Below, in pieces: positions 25,760-35,001 of a DNA stretch of 64,000 nucleotides; the first letter of the stretch is position 1, and each line of letters begins with the position of its first letter. Origin of the DNA: Marinilabilia salmonicolor (lineage in GTDB: Bacteria > Bacteroidota > Bacteroidia > Bacteroidales > Marinilabiliaceae). The translations under genes and the position numbers were made by a program. The stretch spans positions 1 through 64,000 of the forward strand of contig NZ_PVTS01000009.1 in assembly GCF_003003035.1 (NCBI RefSeq), given 5' to 3'. A model generated the notes under the pieces. That model saw only the letters and a list, made by a program, of their open reading frames with translations. It ran no database searches and was not told the origin of the DNA.

Positions 25760-27046
25760 TTATATCTTATATTTGTTGGCAAGCGTTAGTTTTTCTCCTG
25801 TTTCAATGGCAATTTCGCCCAAAAGCGTCCAGATACTTGCGTTATATCCTTCCCGGGTAAGTGATTCAGGTGCTTTTCCTGCTCTGATGAATTTGGCAAA
25901 GCCTTCCAGTTGAAGTGCAGTGTCATAAAAGTCGGTGTTTTCGATGATGGGCTCCCCATTGTACTTTACTGCTGTTTCGGGAACCCAGCTGGCACCACCA
26001 ATCATCACTTTGCCAAAAAATCCTGATTCCATATCGTTGAGCAACTGGAGTATGCCAGGTGCAGGAGGAGGCGTTTCAGTATAGTAGCGATTGGTTTCAA
26101 ACTCAATGGTGCCTTTGTGTCCCATGATTTGTTCCTCCAAACCGTATTTTTTGTTGCTGGTCATGGAGTCATAGATAAACTGTGTGCCATCTTCGTAAGA
26201 ATAGATGAGCGCCACGTTGTCGTTTACCTCGCGTCCATCTTTCCAGTACACAATACTTCCGGTTCCTGTTACTGATACCGGCGTTTTTTGAAGGGCCCAG
26301 TTGGCCACCTGAATCTGGTGTGACATTAGTTCAGTTAACAATCCGGCTGAATATTCTTTATACAATCGCCAGTTGATGAAGCGCTCCATCTCGATGGTAT
26401 TGTCAGGAACCGGGCGCCGCCAGTCGTTGTTTCGATGCCAGTAGGCGCGGATTTGTCCCAGTTTCCCAAGTTCTCCATTGTGTATGCGCTGCATTCCCTC
26501 GAGATAAACGGGGTTGAAAAGGCGTTGATGGCCGATTTGAAGGATCTTTCCGGTTGCTTTATGTGCATCATACATGGCTTTTGTGGTGTCCAATGTGCGA
26601 GCCATGGATTTTTCGCAAAAAACATGAATACCTGCAAGCATTGCATCAATAGCAATATGAGCGTGCTGGTGCAGTGGAGTGGCAATGATTACGCCATCTA
26701 CTTTCTCTTTGTTTAGCAAATCTTCGTAATTGTTGTAAAGAACCGGATTCATGTTTTGTTCTTTACACATTTTCTTCGTTTCCTGCAGATTGGGTTGATA
26801 AACATCACAAAGAGCTGCAATTTCCAGGTTGCTGCTTTCGGTTATTTCAAATAAAAGGCGCAGGAGCTGCTTACCCCGGCTGCCTGTGCCAATAACGGCA
26901 AGTCTTACCCTGTCTGAGGCATTTTTACCGGCTGTAGATGACTGCGCAAAAGCACTAAGCCATGGTGAGGCAGCCAGCGTTGCCACTGAACCTGTGATAG
27001 CCATTTTTTTGAGGAATTCTCTTCTTGACTGTATTTTATCCTGCAT
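25760..27046 (-). CDS. Tat-exported Gfo/Idh/MocA family oxidoreductase (1)
   Basis: 428 aa. A twin-arginine signal (SRREFLKKM, hydrophobic core, then AFAQ) shows folded export, cofactor bound. The Rossmann fold follows with RLAVIGTGSRGKQLLRLL, and EKSMARTLDTTKAMYDA is the EKP-like catalytic motif with Ser for Pro. A C-terminal substrate domain contains HQRLFNPVYLEGMQRIHNG. Such proteins oxidise or hydrolyse glycosides through a 3-keto intermediate with tightly bound NAD(H). The ATG at 27046 is used because it begins directly before the Tat motif. It is last in a - strand run with ApbE, a second family member and a DUF1080 protein. Confidence 0.9.
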   Translation of the reverse strand: MQDKIQSRREFLKKMAITGSVATLAASPWLSAFAQSSTAGKNASDRVRLAVIGTGSRGKQLLRLLFEITESSNLEIAALCDVYQPNLQETKKMCKEQNMNPVLYNNYEDLLNKEKVDGVIIATPLHQHAHIAIDAMLAGIHVFCEKSMARTLDTTKAMYDAHKATGKILQIGHQRLFNPVYLEGMQRIHNGELGKLGQIRAYWHRNNDWRRPVPDNTIEMERFINWRLYKEYSAGLLTELMSHQIQVANWALQKTPVSVTGTGSIVYWKDGREVNDNVALIYSYEDGTQFIYDSMTSNKKYGLEEQIMGHKGTIEFETNRYYTETPPPAPGILQLLNDMESGFFGKVMIGGASWVPETAVKYNGEPIIENTDFYDTALQLEGFAKFIRAGKAPESLTREGYNASIWTLLGEIAIETGEKLTLANKYKI

Positions 27047-27060
27047 AGATTTTGTGTGTT

Positions 27061-27927
27061 TTAATGAATTGGGAAAACAGCCCATTTCTTCACATTGAAA
27101 TGGCTGGCAATTTTCTGATGTTTTTCACCAGGTGCTGCGATAAGGGCAGTTGATAAAACCTCCGCCTCCGTGGCACTTACACTCTGAACAACTGAGGTAA
27201 AGGAGGGGGGATAATCTCCCGTTTTGGGATTCAGGATGTGTGGCGTTTTTCCACTCCCATGGCCGGAACAGCTGACAGAAACGGCATCATTTCTCAGCGG
27301 CCAGATATCTCCTGCAATTTTCTGACTCTTCAATGAAAAGGGCCAGTGATCACCATGTGGATGATGTCCTTTGGTAAGGATGGAACTGCCTCCAAAACTG
27401 ATAAACGTATTTTTAATACCAAATTCATCTAATATCTTCGATGTTTCATCCAACGCCAGTCCTTTTCCTATTCCTCCAAAATCCAGGGATACAGCAGGAT
27501 GAAGAAACCGTATGGAATTATTCGACGTATTTATTTTAATAATATCTTTCGGTGGATGTATGGGGAGGGAATTTTCTGAAAATGAACTTTTTTCTTTTAA
27601 GGAGGCATAGACTTTTCCGGCAAATACATTGAAATAGCCCTCCGACTTTTGAAAATATTTCATCCCGTTGCTGATGCTTTCAAAAAGAAAGGGACTGATG
27701 ACCATCCTTTTCGAAAAGGCAGTTTGGTTAACCTTAAAAGTTTCGGCTTCTGAATTAAATCGATCCAGAATGGTTTGTAATTCCATAATATGGGTGACTA
27801 CTTTTTCAGTAACCTGATCGGCTAAAGCCTGATCAATACCCCAAAAGACGATGTCCAGCGGGGTATTCATCAGGAATGCATTTTTGTGGAAGATGTTATT
27901 AGAATTTTGGTTCCCAGCCTTTTTCAT
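27061..27927 (-). CDS. apbE: FAD:protein FMN transferase, ApbE family, without signal peptide
   Basis: ApbE covalently attaches FMN to Thr/Ser of target proteins such as RnfG/NqrC-type or FMN-binding domain proteins. The start at 27927 (MKKAGNQNSNNIFHKNAF) overlaps the preceding Gfo/Idh/MocA gene by 29 bp; an ATG at 27870 is an alternative but would remove the conserved first strand. Motifs: SLDFGGIGKGLALDE (FAD/Mg binding), ISFGGSSILTKG, and SATEAEVLSTAL (metal site). No lipobox or signal sequence, whereas most ApbE proteins are exported, so it may act in the cytoplasm or have lost its signal. 288 aa, shorter than typical. No flavinylation target is seen nearby. Confidence 0.82.
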   Translation of the reverse strand: MKKAGNQNSNNIFHKNAFLMNTPLDIVFWGIDQALADQVTEKVVTHIMELQTILDRFNSEAETFKVNQTAFSKRMVISPFLFESISNGMKYFQKSEGYFNVFAGKVYASLKEKSSFSENSLPIHPPKDIIKINTSNNSIRFLHPAVSLDFGGIGKGLALDETSKILDEFGIKNTFISFGGSSILTKGHHPHGDHWPFSLKSQKIAGDIWPLRNDAVSVSCSGHGSGKTPHILNPKTGDYPPSFTSVVQSVSATEAEVLSTALIAAPGEKHQKIASHFNVKKWAVFPIH

Positions 27928-29248
27928 AAGTTCTTTCCCATAATTCCATAGCTTTAAAGCTATTGGTGATGTGTCCGTTTTTTGGGTCACATATAAGTGA
28001 CTCCCCGGTACGCGAGGAGATGTTTGCCAAGTGTCCAAGCAGGGTGCTGGTGGCCCCTTCATCGATTGGGGAACGCAATTCTTCTTTGCCTCTGATGGCT
28101 TCAAAGAAGTTTTGAGCATGCAGGGTTGACATATCTCCACCGCCTCCCAGTTGCGTGCCACCTTCATTGCTTCCTGATTGTTTCTCCCTGATGAGAGAGC
28201 CGTTTCGGTCAAACAGCTTGTAACCACCCCGGTCAACCCACACACTTCCTTCAGTACCATAAATGATGGTTCCACGCCCGGCACCATAGGTTTTGTGGGA
28301 ATTCCTGCTCTTGCCATCCCATTGAATGATTTTATTTCCGGGAAAACGAAAGGTGGCATCCATGGTGTCGTACATCGTCCAGCCATCATCCGGCCAGTGA
28401 TATTTACCCGAGTTGACCATCACGGCCTCAGGAAAACTGACCTGTAAAGCCCATCGGGCCACGTCTAACTCATGCACGGCGTTATTGCCTGTTTCAGCTG
28501 TTCCATAGTCCCATCCATACCAGTGCCAGTTGTAGTCCCAGGTGTTGTGTTCGTAAGCTTTTCGGGGGGCCGGTCCCTGCCACAATTCCCAATTCAGACC
28601 TTCCGGAGGAGCTGCTTTGGTGGGATTGACAACCCTTCCGCGCCCATTGCTGTAAAAGGCTTTTGCCATGTAAGGTTTACCAATAGCTCCATTGTGGATT
28701 TCTTTGATGATTTCGATGGTTTCAATTGAGGATCTCTGTTGGTTACCCATTTGAATGACCTTACCGTAGCGATCGCGTGACTTTACCAGTAATTCACCTT
28801 CATAAGGATTGTGACTGCAGGGTTTTTCCACATACACATGTTTCCCGGCAGCATTTGCCAGCCAGGTTCCTGGTGCGTGCCAGTGGTCGGGTGTGGCCAG
28901 GAATACGGCATCCACATCTTTGTCATCAATTACTTTGAAGAAATCTTCTTCAAGTTTGGGTCTGTAATCCAGCACTTCTCCAAATCTTTTGGCTGCATTA
29001 GTCATTTGGCTTTGCATCACGTCGCACAGGTAAAGCAATCGAACATTGCTTTTGGGGTCTGAGATGGGTGGAATGTAGGCACCTAATCGGCGACCAAGGC
29101 CAACGATGGCCACATTCAGGCGGTCGTTGGCGCCCATAATTCCCGCATAACTTTTAGGGCTCATGCCCATTCCGGCAATGGTAAGGCCGGCGGCTCCTAG
29201 TGCCGATTTTTTGATGAATTCTCTTCTTGAGTTTTTATTTTTTTTCAT
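27899..29248 (-). CDS. Tat-exported Gfo/Idh/MocA family oxidoreductase (2)
   Basis: 449 aa. Tat signal SRREFIKKSALGAAGLTIAG, then the Rossmann motif LNVAIVGLGRRLG and the catalytic lysine region VYVEKPCSHNPYEGELLV. The C-terminal half has HELDVARWAL and many tryptophans (WELWQGPAP, YNWHWYGWDYGTAE) typical of the exported NAD(H)-dependent glycoside-processing subgroup common in Bacteroidota and Planctomycetes. It precedes ApbE and overlaps it. About 220 bp separate it from the DUF1080 gene. Together these genes look like a 3-keto-glycoside pathway. Confidence 0.91.
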   Translation of the reverse strand: MKKNKNSRREFIKKSALGAAGLTIAGMGMSPKSYAGIMGANDRLNVAIVGLGRRLGAYIPPISDPKSNVRLLYLCDVMQSQMTNAAKRFGEVLDYRPKLEEDFFKVIDDKDVDAVFLATPDHWHAPGTWLANAAGKHVYVEKPCSHNPYEGELLVKSRDRYGKVIQMGNQQRSSIETIEIIKEIHNGAIGKPYMAKAFYSNGRGRVVNPTKAAPPEGLNWELWQGPAPRKAYEHNTWDYNWHWYGWDYGTAETGNNAVHELDVARWALQVSFPEAVMVNSGKYHWPDDGWTMYDTMDATFRFPGNKIIQWDGKSRNSHKTYGAGRGTIIYGTEGSVWVDRGGYKLFDRNGSLIREKQSGSNEGGTQLGGGGDMSTLHAQNFFEAIRGKEELRSPIDEGATSTLLGHLANISSRTGESLICDPKNGHITNSFKAMELWERTYEKGWEPKF

Positions 29249-29325
29249 GGTTTTGGTTTTATTGGATGTTGAAAATTGGTTTGCATAAAGACTCTTAGCT
29301 TAAGTTTATAGTAACGTGTGTTTGT

Positions 29326-29364
29326 TTTGAGATTGCTTCGGGCTTAGCCCGAAGCAATCTCAAA
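29326..29364. repeat. Hairpin repeat of the GAGATTGCTTCG family
   Basis: TTTGAGATTGCTTCGGGC, TTA, GCCCGAAGCAATCTCAAA: a perfect 18-bp stem with a 3-nt loop. The right arm is identical to 46352-46369. Imperfect inverted sequence extends outward (TTTATAGTAACG against CGTTATTTTAAA), giving an element of roughly 120 bp between the two genes. Confidence 0.7.
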
Positions 29365-29466
29365 TTGTAAAAACGTTATTTTAAACTATAGCCAGATTCT
29401 TAGTTAGTATGTTGTTTCTTAGCAATTTCAACTACTTACTACTGGCTAATTACTACTAACTAATTA

Positions 29467-30861
29467 CTAACGACTAATCTCTTTTATCTTTATATTCTTG
29501 AACTCTACTTCATTGCCATGATCCTGAAGCAGGATGTTTCCTTTTTCATATTCACCAAAGGCAGGCCACTTGCTGTATTTACTGTAAGCCACCAGAGCCC
29601 GCCACATCTGGGTGTCGCGTTCGTACTCCACGACTTTGATGCCATTAAGGAAATGCTGAACTTTTTTACCATTTACCACAATCATTGCACGGTTCCAGTT
29701 TTCATAACCATTGACATATTTCTCCCGGGGTAAATGGGTATTGTATTCATACCCGTTGGCCGTGATGAGATCATAAAGGGATGCCATGGTTCTATTACCA
29801 TTAACTCCCATTTTTGCGTCGGGATGATGCTCGTCATCAAGGATCTGGAATTCGCAACCAATGGAAGAGCCTTCTCCTTTGTTCAACTCAGTATCCACAA
29901 AATACTTGATGCCGCTGTTGGCTCCTTTTGTGATGCTGAAATCTACGATCAGGATGAAATCTGAGTATTGCTTTTCGGTGACAATGTCCCCACCATTGGT
30001 CGATTCACCACCTCCTGAGGCGTGAACTTTCAGGATGCCATCATTGATGCTCCAACCGTTTTCAGGAAAGTGATCCAGTTTGGCACCTCTCCAGCCGCTG
30101 GTGGTTTTTCCGTCCCACAACAGTTTCCAGCCATCGGCTTCTTCGCGTTCGGTAAGCTGATTTTTCAGATAACTTACTTCCGGAGCTTTCATGTTTTTGT
30201 ATTCTTCAAAGTCTCTTTCGTTGATTTCTTTTAGCCGGATGTTTTTCCACCTTATTTTTTTGCCTTCCAACTCTTTGTTATTGCCAATGCTATGCACCTG
30301 GAGGGCTATAAAACCGGTTTCAATATCGTCTTCAACAAGGTTTGAGGCAGGTACCCCATTGACCCAGGTCATAATATGATGATCGAAAGCGACCACCTTA
30401 AAGGTGTTCCATTCACCTTTCCTGAAAGCATCTTTGGCCCCGGGGTTATAGTCCAACGGGTAGCGCCAGCCTTTCCGGGCTTCGTCATAGATACCGCCGG
30501 CCCATGCACGTTTCGAGTCTTCACATTCCACTTGTGGTCCGTGTACGCGTCCGTTGTTATATTCTTTGTTGCTGTGGCTCCGAATTTGAACACCCGAGTT
30601 CAATCCCTCATCCATTTTCATGTCGTATTCCAGAATGAAATTGGTGTACTCTTTTTTGGTGGCAAGGAAGGTGTTGGGAGATTTAGTAACTGAGGTACCA
30701 ATAATCATCCCGTCTTCCACATCGTAAGGGGCATTTCCGTTGAGTACTTCCCAGCCCCGGAGGTTTTTCCCGTTAAAAAGTTCCTCCCGGTCGCCCTGGG
30801 CATTTACCCCGGTCATCGATATCAGCAGAATTACAGATAAAAGAGAAAGACATTTTTTCAT
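29467..30861 (-). CDS. Double DUF1080 (3-keto-disaccharide hydrolase-like) protein
   Basis: 464 aa with signal peptide [22 protein letters not shown]. Two DUF1080 (PF06439) jelly-roll domains: residues about 25-215 start [17 protein letters not shown], and about 240-464 start [21 protein letters not shown]. Each ends with a conserved [20 protein letters not shown] strand. The family cleaves 3-keto-glycosides made by Gfo/Idh/MocA or GMC-type dehydrogenases, or acts as a lectin-like binder. Placement next to two Tat-exported Gfo/Idh/MocA proteins supports a shared pathway. A second double-DUF1080 protein lies at 56352. Confidence 0.9.
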   Translation of the reverse strand: MKKCLSLLSVILLISMTGVNAQGDREELFNGKNLRGWEVLNGNAPYDVEDGMIIGTSVTKSPNTFLATKKEYTNFILEYDMKMDEGLNSGVQIRSHSNKEYNNGRVHGPQVECEDSKRAWAGGIYDEARKGWRYPLDYNPGAKDAFRKGEWNTFKVVAFDHHIMTWVNGVPASNLVEDDIETGFIALQVHSIGNNKELEGKKIRWKNIRLKEINERDFEEYKNMKAPEVSYLKNQLTEREEADGWKLLWDGKTTSGWRGAKLDHFPENGWSINDGILKVHASGGGESTNGGDIVTEKQYSDFILIVDFSITKGANSGIKYFVDTELNKGEGSSIGCEFQILDDEHHPDAKMGVNGNRTMASLYDLITANGYEYNTHLPREKYVNGYENWNRAMIVVNGKKVQHFLNGIKVVEYERDTQMWRALVAYSKYSKWPAFGEYEKGNILLQDHGNEVEFKNIKIKEISR

Positions 30862-30981
30862 AGTTCTTCTTTTTAGTATTAATTTGTGAAGGCAATTTAA
30901 GGATTGTTAACCCCGGAGAGTAGATGTTTTTGTGTCAAAACCGGATGGAATTGTTTCATGTATCAGATGATCAGATAAATA

Positions 30982-33900
30982 ATGAGGCTTTTTTTTGTAA
31001 TTGTGTTGCTGTCATTTTTGTCGGAACTGGTTTTTGCTCAAACACCCAGGTTCGACCATTTTGATATTTCTACCGGGTTATCACAGAATAACATTAACGG
31101 TCTTGTTATTGATGACAAAGGAAATATTTGGGCAGGGACACTTGATGGACTGAATAAATATGACGGATATAACTTTAAAATCTTTAAGCCGGGAGCCGGG
31201 CTGGAAGGAGAAATTTCTGGGAATCATATTGTCTCGATGGGTAAAGGAATGGATGGAGATGTCTGGGTAACCACACGGGAAGGAGATTTGAATCAGTATG
31301 TGGCATCGTCAAAAAAGTTCAGAAGATTTAGTCAGAAAATTTTTGAAGATGTTGGGATTTTTCCGGAAAATAATTTCTGGCAATTCAATGATTCTTTGGT
31401 TTGGTTTAGCCAGGGCAGCCGGGCTGGTGTTTTGAACATCAATACAGAGGACTGCCACACGTTCAGTACTCCGGGATATATCAATGGTATTGATCAGCGT
31501 GGAGATAAATTGTTGCTCTATGGAGATTTTGGCGTTTTGCAGTGGAAGATTGATGATGAGCAGCAAACGTTGAAAAGGGAGCCTGAATTAATATCTACAG
31601 TTCCCTGTTACTTCATGCAAAAGGTGGAGGATGGGTGGATGGCTCTTTCAGGGGATGGCATGTATAAACTCCCCTATGATTTTAGCTCAAATATGGCCGT
31701 TTTCTATTATTCCGATATCGGACTTTCTGATTTGAGAATTTCCTCGATAACCAGTTTTGCCGCTTTTAATGGGGATTATTGGATTGGCGGATATAATCTG
31801 TTGGTCAGAATTCAAAAGGATGGGGAAGGCTGGAGTTCACGTAGATTCTCCTATGATGCAGAGAATGACTACACCTTTAAAGGATATAATGTTACCCACA
31901 TGAAGTTTGATGAACTTGGAAATCTCTGGATAGGTACACAGAAAAACGGCATAAACCATTTCAATTATGAGAAAAACCAGTTTTTGCATTTCAACTGGAA
32001 TGCCACTTCATTAAGCAGGCCCGATGCAGATCCTGTAAGAGCTATCTGTCGCAGGAAAAACGGTGAGTTATGGCTGGGGTTCGATCGAAACGGAGTCGGA
32101 ATTATTTTTCCTGATGGACATCAGCAATATTTTAGTCACTATCATACCAAAGACGGGAATAACCGTCCCATCAATAATGTTCGATCCATATTTGAGGATT
32201 CAAAGGGCAATGTCTGGATTGGGGAATCGGGTGAATTGTGTGTTTTCAATGAGAAAGAGGAGCGCATTGAGGCGGTGGATGTGCGATTCAACTGGAGATG
32301 GCCGCATCAGAGTTATGTGATCAAGGAATGGGACAGGGGAACTTTACTGGTGACTTCTTCCGTAAATATTGGTTGGGTGAAGCTGGAATTCATGACTCTG
32401 GACAGGGTCATTAATCTTAGCGACCAGGAAGGGTATTTGTCGGGTAGTCTCAGGGATATTGTAAGGGATGAAAATGGTCATTACTGGATTGCAAAGGATG
32501 AAAACGGAATTTTCAGGGTCGATCAGTGGGACAAACCCTTTGAAACGGTTCAGAAAAATTCCCACAAGCTGTCGGATAACAAAGTGTATTGTATGGCGGA
32601 TGACGGTGACAGTTTGTGGATTGGCACCAATTCAGGTCTTAATTTGTTCAGTATCGGTGAGGGAGAGGTCGTAAAAAGATATTTTGAGCAGGATGGATTG
32701 AGCAATAATATCATCTATAGCCTTAACATTGATTCTTCAGGAATAATCTGGATGAGTACCAATCGGGGGATTAGCAGGTTTAATCCTGTTTCCGGTGATT
32801 TTAAAACTTACTTGTCCAACGATTTTTTTATGGATGATGCCCATTTTGTGGGCGATGATGGCCAAATCTACTATGGTGGCTACACCGGAGTTGTCGGTTT
32901 TTATCCTCATGATATTGATCCGTTTCGTTCAAAGGTCAGGGCTACTTTGGAGCGTTTTACTTTGTTTAACCGGCCAATTTTGCCCGGAGATACTGTGAAC
33001 CAGAGGATCTTGATGGATAAACCTCTGGGGGACACCTCCGGATTGGAGCTCCACTATGACGAGAACTCTTTTACCATAAATTTTAATGCCTATCCTTTTG
33101 ACGTGCCCAATCAAAATGTTTTCCGGTACCGGTTGGCCGGATTGCAGAATGAATGGACCGTTTTGGAGGGAAACAACCGGCAAGCGCGGTATGCGGCCGT
33201 TCCCCCGGGCCATTTTATATTTGAAGTCCAGGCTGCCTACAGTCATGCCGATTATGGGCCGGTAACGCGATTGGATATTGAGGTTGTTCCTCCGTTTTGG
33301 CAAACGGGATGGTTTAAATCGTTTTTGGTACTGCTTCTGCTCTCGACGGTTTTTGCTGGTTACCAAATACGATTGAGGCAAATTCGTAAGCGCAATTTTC
33401 TGCTGAAGAAGCGGGTGGAGGAGCAGACACGGGAACTGAGAGACCGCAACAGGCAAATTGTGGAAATATCTGAAAAACTTCATGAGGCAGATCAGGCTAA
33501 GCTTCGGTTCTTTACCAATATTTCTCACGATTTTCGAACTCCCCTGACTTTAATTCTGGCCCATCTTGATAACCTGGAGAGTACGAAGAGTAAAGCCGTG
33601 AAGACGATTCGCAGTAATGCCTTTCGGTTGTTGAACATGATAAATCAGCTGATAGATCTGCGAAAACTTGATCAGGGCGAATTGGCGCTTTCCATCTCCC
33701 GGTTTGATATTGTTGCTTTTACCGCAGGGATTGTGGAGTCGTTTCAGATTTTGGCATCAAAGAAAGGAATTGATCTTGGTTTTTTCAGTTCAGTGGAAAA
33801 GCTGGAGATTTGGTTGGATGTCGATAAAACAGAGAAGATTCTCTACAATTTGGTTGCCAATGCTCTAAAATATACGCCGGGTGGCAGAACCATTTTGGTC

Positions 33901-35001
33901 AGTGTGGCAGAGAATTCCGACCGGTTTTCTTTGGTTGTTCAGGATCAGGGGATGGGAATGTCGGAGGAAGAGGTGGCAAATGCTTTTGATCGTTTTTACC
34001 GTTCTGAAAAGGGGCAGGGACAGGCGGCAGGACATGGCATTGGATTGACAATAGTGAAAGGACTTACAGAAATTCAGAAAGGAACCATCCATGTTGAAAG
34101 TGAGTTGGAGAAAGGATCTGAGTTTGTTTTGACCTTCTTGAAAGGTAGAGACCATTTTGCGAATCGTGATTTTAAGAACGTCAATGAAGAACCTTTAATT
34201 CAGGAGAAAATCCCTGTTGTTTTTTCGGGAAATAATGGGTTTTCTAAGTTTGGGGAGCAGAATATCTTGGTAGTGGAGGACAATCACGAGCTTTCTGAGT
34301 TTTTGAGAGGATTGTTGGATACATGGTTTAATGTGATGGTGGCTGAAAATGGACGGAAAGCCTTTGAAATAATGGGCGATTTTACCCCGGATTTGATTAT
34401 TTCGGATGTAATGATGCCTGTGATGGATGGTATAGAATTTTGTCGCAAAGTGAAGGCAGACATACAGACTTCTCACATTCCCTTTATTTTGTTGACGGCG
34501 CGGACAGATCCCGAAATGCATATTGAAGGATTTGAAATGGGGGTGGATGATTACATCGAAAAACCTTTCAACAGCCGGATATTTTTGGCCCGGTTGAAAG
34601 CATTACTCGAGAATCGCGAAAAGTTGAAGCGGCATTTTGAGCACCAGCCTCAAGTATTCATCTCCGGAGAAGCGCTTAACAAAAGAGATCAGTCATTTAT
34701 TGAATCGGTCAATAATATTATTGAAAATCGTTACTCTGAAACCGATTTTGGTGTGGAGATACTTAGTAATGAGATGAACATGAGCCGTTCCACTTTTTAC
34801 CGGAAATTTAAAGCATTAACAGGTGTTTCTGCCGCTGATTATCTTCGAAAAATCAGACTGCATAAAGCCTCGGTTTATTTGAAGCAGGATGACATTCCTG
34901 TTTCTCAGGTGGCTGAGGAGGTGGGCTTTCAGAGTGTGGCCCATTTTCGAAAATGCTTTAAAGAGGAATTTGGGGAAACTCCCGGTGCCTGGGGAAGATG
35001 A
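30982..35001 (+). CDS. Hybrid two-component system sensor/regulator (HTCS)
   Basis: 1339 aa one-protein two-component system spanning the inner membrane. A signal peptide is followed by two-component regulator propeller repeats (DDKGNIWAGTLDGLNKYDGY, LWIGTQKNGINHF, VWIGESGELCVF) up to about 690, a Y_Y_Y domain to about 770 and one membrane helix (about 778-798). HisKA has its phosphorylated His in SHDFRTPLT near 849, then HATPase_c (GMGMSEEEV, GHGIGLTIVKGL), a receiver with Asp near 1141 in IISDVMMP, and a C-terminal AraC HTH (MSRSTFYRKFKALTGVSAAD). In Bacteroidota these control polysaccharide or glycoside genes; the divergent DUF1080/Gfo-Idh-MocA genes are the likely targets. Ends one base before sbcC ends on the other strand. 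Confidence 0.95.
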   Translation: MRLFFVIVLLSFLSELVFAQTPRFDHFDISTGLSQNNINGLVIDDKGNIWAGTLDGLNKYDGYNFKIFKPGAGLEGEISGNHIVSMGKGMDGDVWVTTREGDLNQYVASSKKFRRFSQKIFEDVGIFPENNFWQFNDSLVWFSQGSRAGVLNINTEDCHTFSTPGYINGIDQRGDKLLLYGDFGVLQWKIDDEQQTLKREPELISTVPCYFMQKVEDGWMALSGDGMYKLPYDFSSNMAVFYYSDIGLSDLRISSITSFAAFNGDYWIGGYNLLVRIQKDGEGWSSRRFSYDAENDYTFKGYNVTHMKFDELGNLWIGTQKNGINHFNYEKNQFLHFNWNATSLSRPDADPVRAICRRKNGELWLGFDRNGVGIIFPDGHQQYFSHYHTKDGNNRPINNVRSIFEDSKGNVWIGESGELCVFNEKEERIEAVDVRFNWRWPHQSYVIKEWDRGTLLVTSSVNIGWVKLEFMTLDRVINLSDQEGYLSGSLRDIVRDENGHYWIAKDENGIFRVDQWDKPFETVQKNSHKLSDNKVYCMADDGDSLWIGTNSGLNLFSIGEGEVVKRYFEQDGLSNNIIYSLNIDSSGIIWMSTNRGISRFNPVSGDFKTYLSNDFFMDDAHFVGDDGQIYYGGYTGVVGFYPHDIDPFRSKVRATLERFTLFNRPILPGDTVNQRILMDKPLGDTSGLELHYDENSFTINFNAYPFDVPNQNVFRYRLAGLQNEWTVLEGNNRQARYAAVPPGHFIFEVQAAYSHADYGPVTRLDIEVVPPFWQTGWFKSFLVLLLLSTVFAGYQIRLRQIRKRNFLLKKRVEEQTRELRDRNRQIVEISEKLHEADQAKLRFFTNISHDFRTPLTLILAHLDNLESTKSKAVKTIRSNAFRLLNMINQLIDLRKLDQGELALSISRFDIVAFTAGIVESFQILASKKGIDLGFFSSVEKLEIWLDVDKTEKILYNLVANALKYTPGGRTILVSVAENSDRFSLVVQDQGMGMSEEEVANAFDRFYRSEKGQGQAAGHGIGLTIVKGLTEIQKGTIHVESELEKGSEFVLTFLKGRDHFANRDFKNVNEEPLIQEKIPVVFSGNNGFSKFGEQNILVVEDNHELSEFLRGLLDTWFNVMVAENGRKAFEIMGDFTPDLIISDVMMPVMDGIEFCRKVKADIQTSHIPFILLTARTDPEMHIEGFEMGVDDYIEKPFNSRIFLARLKALLENREKLKRHFEHQPQVFISGEALNKRDQSFIESVNNIIENRYSETDFGVEILSNEMNMSRSTFYRKFKALTGVSAADYLRKIRLHKASVYLKQDDIPVSQVAEEVGFQSVAHFRKCFKEEFGETPGAWGR

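Noticed and set aside
27061-28389. A single long minus-strand frame of 442 codons running from inside the second Gfo/Idh/MocA gene into ApbE
   Set aside because: The upstream part is a shadow of the Gfo/Idh/MocA gene, which has a Tat signal and full motifs in its own frame. Only the part from about 27927 has ApbE motifs.
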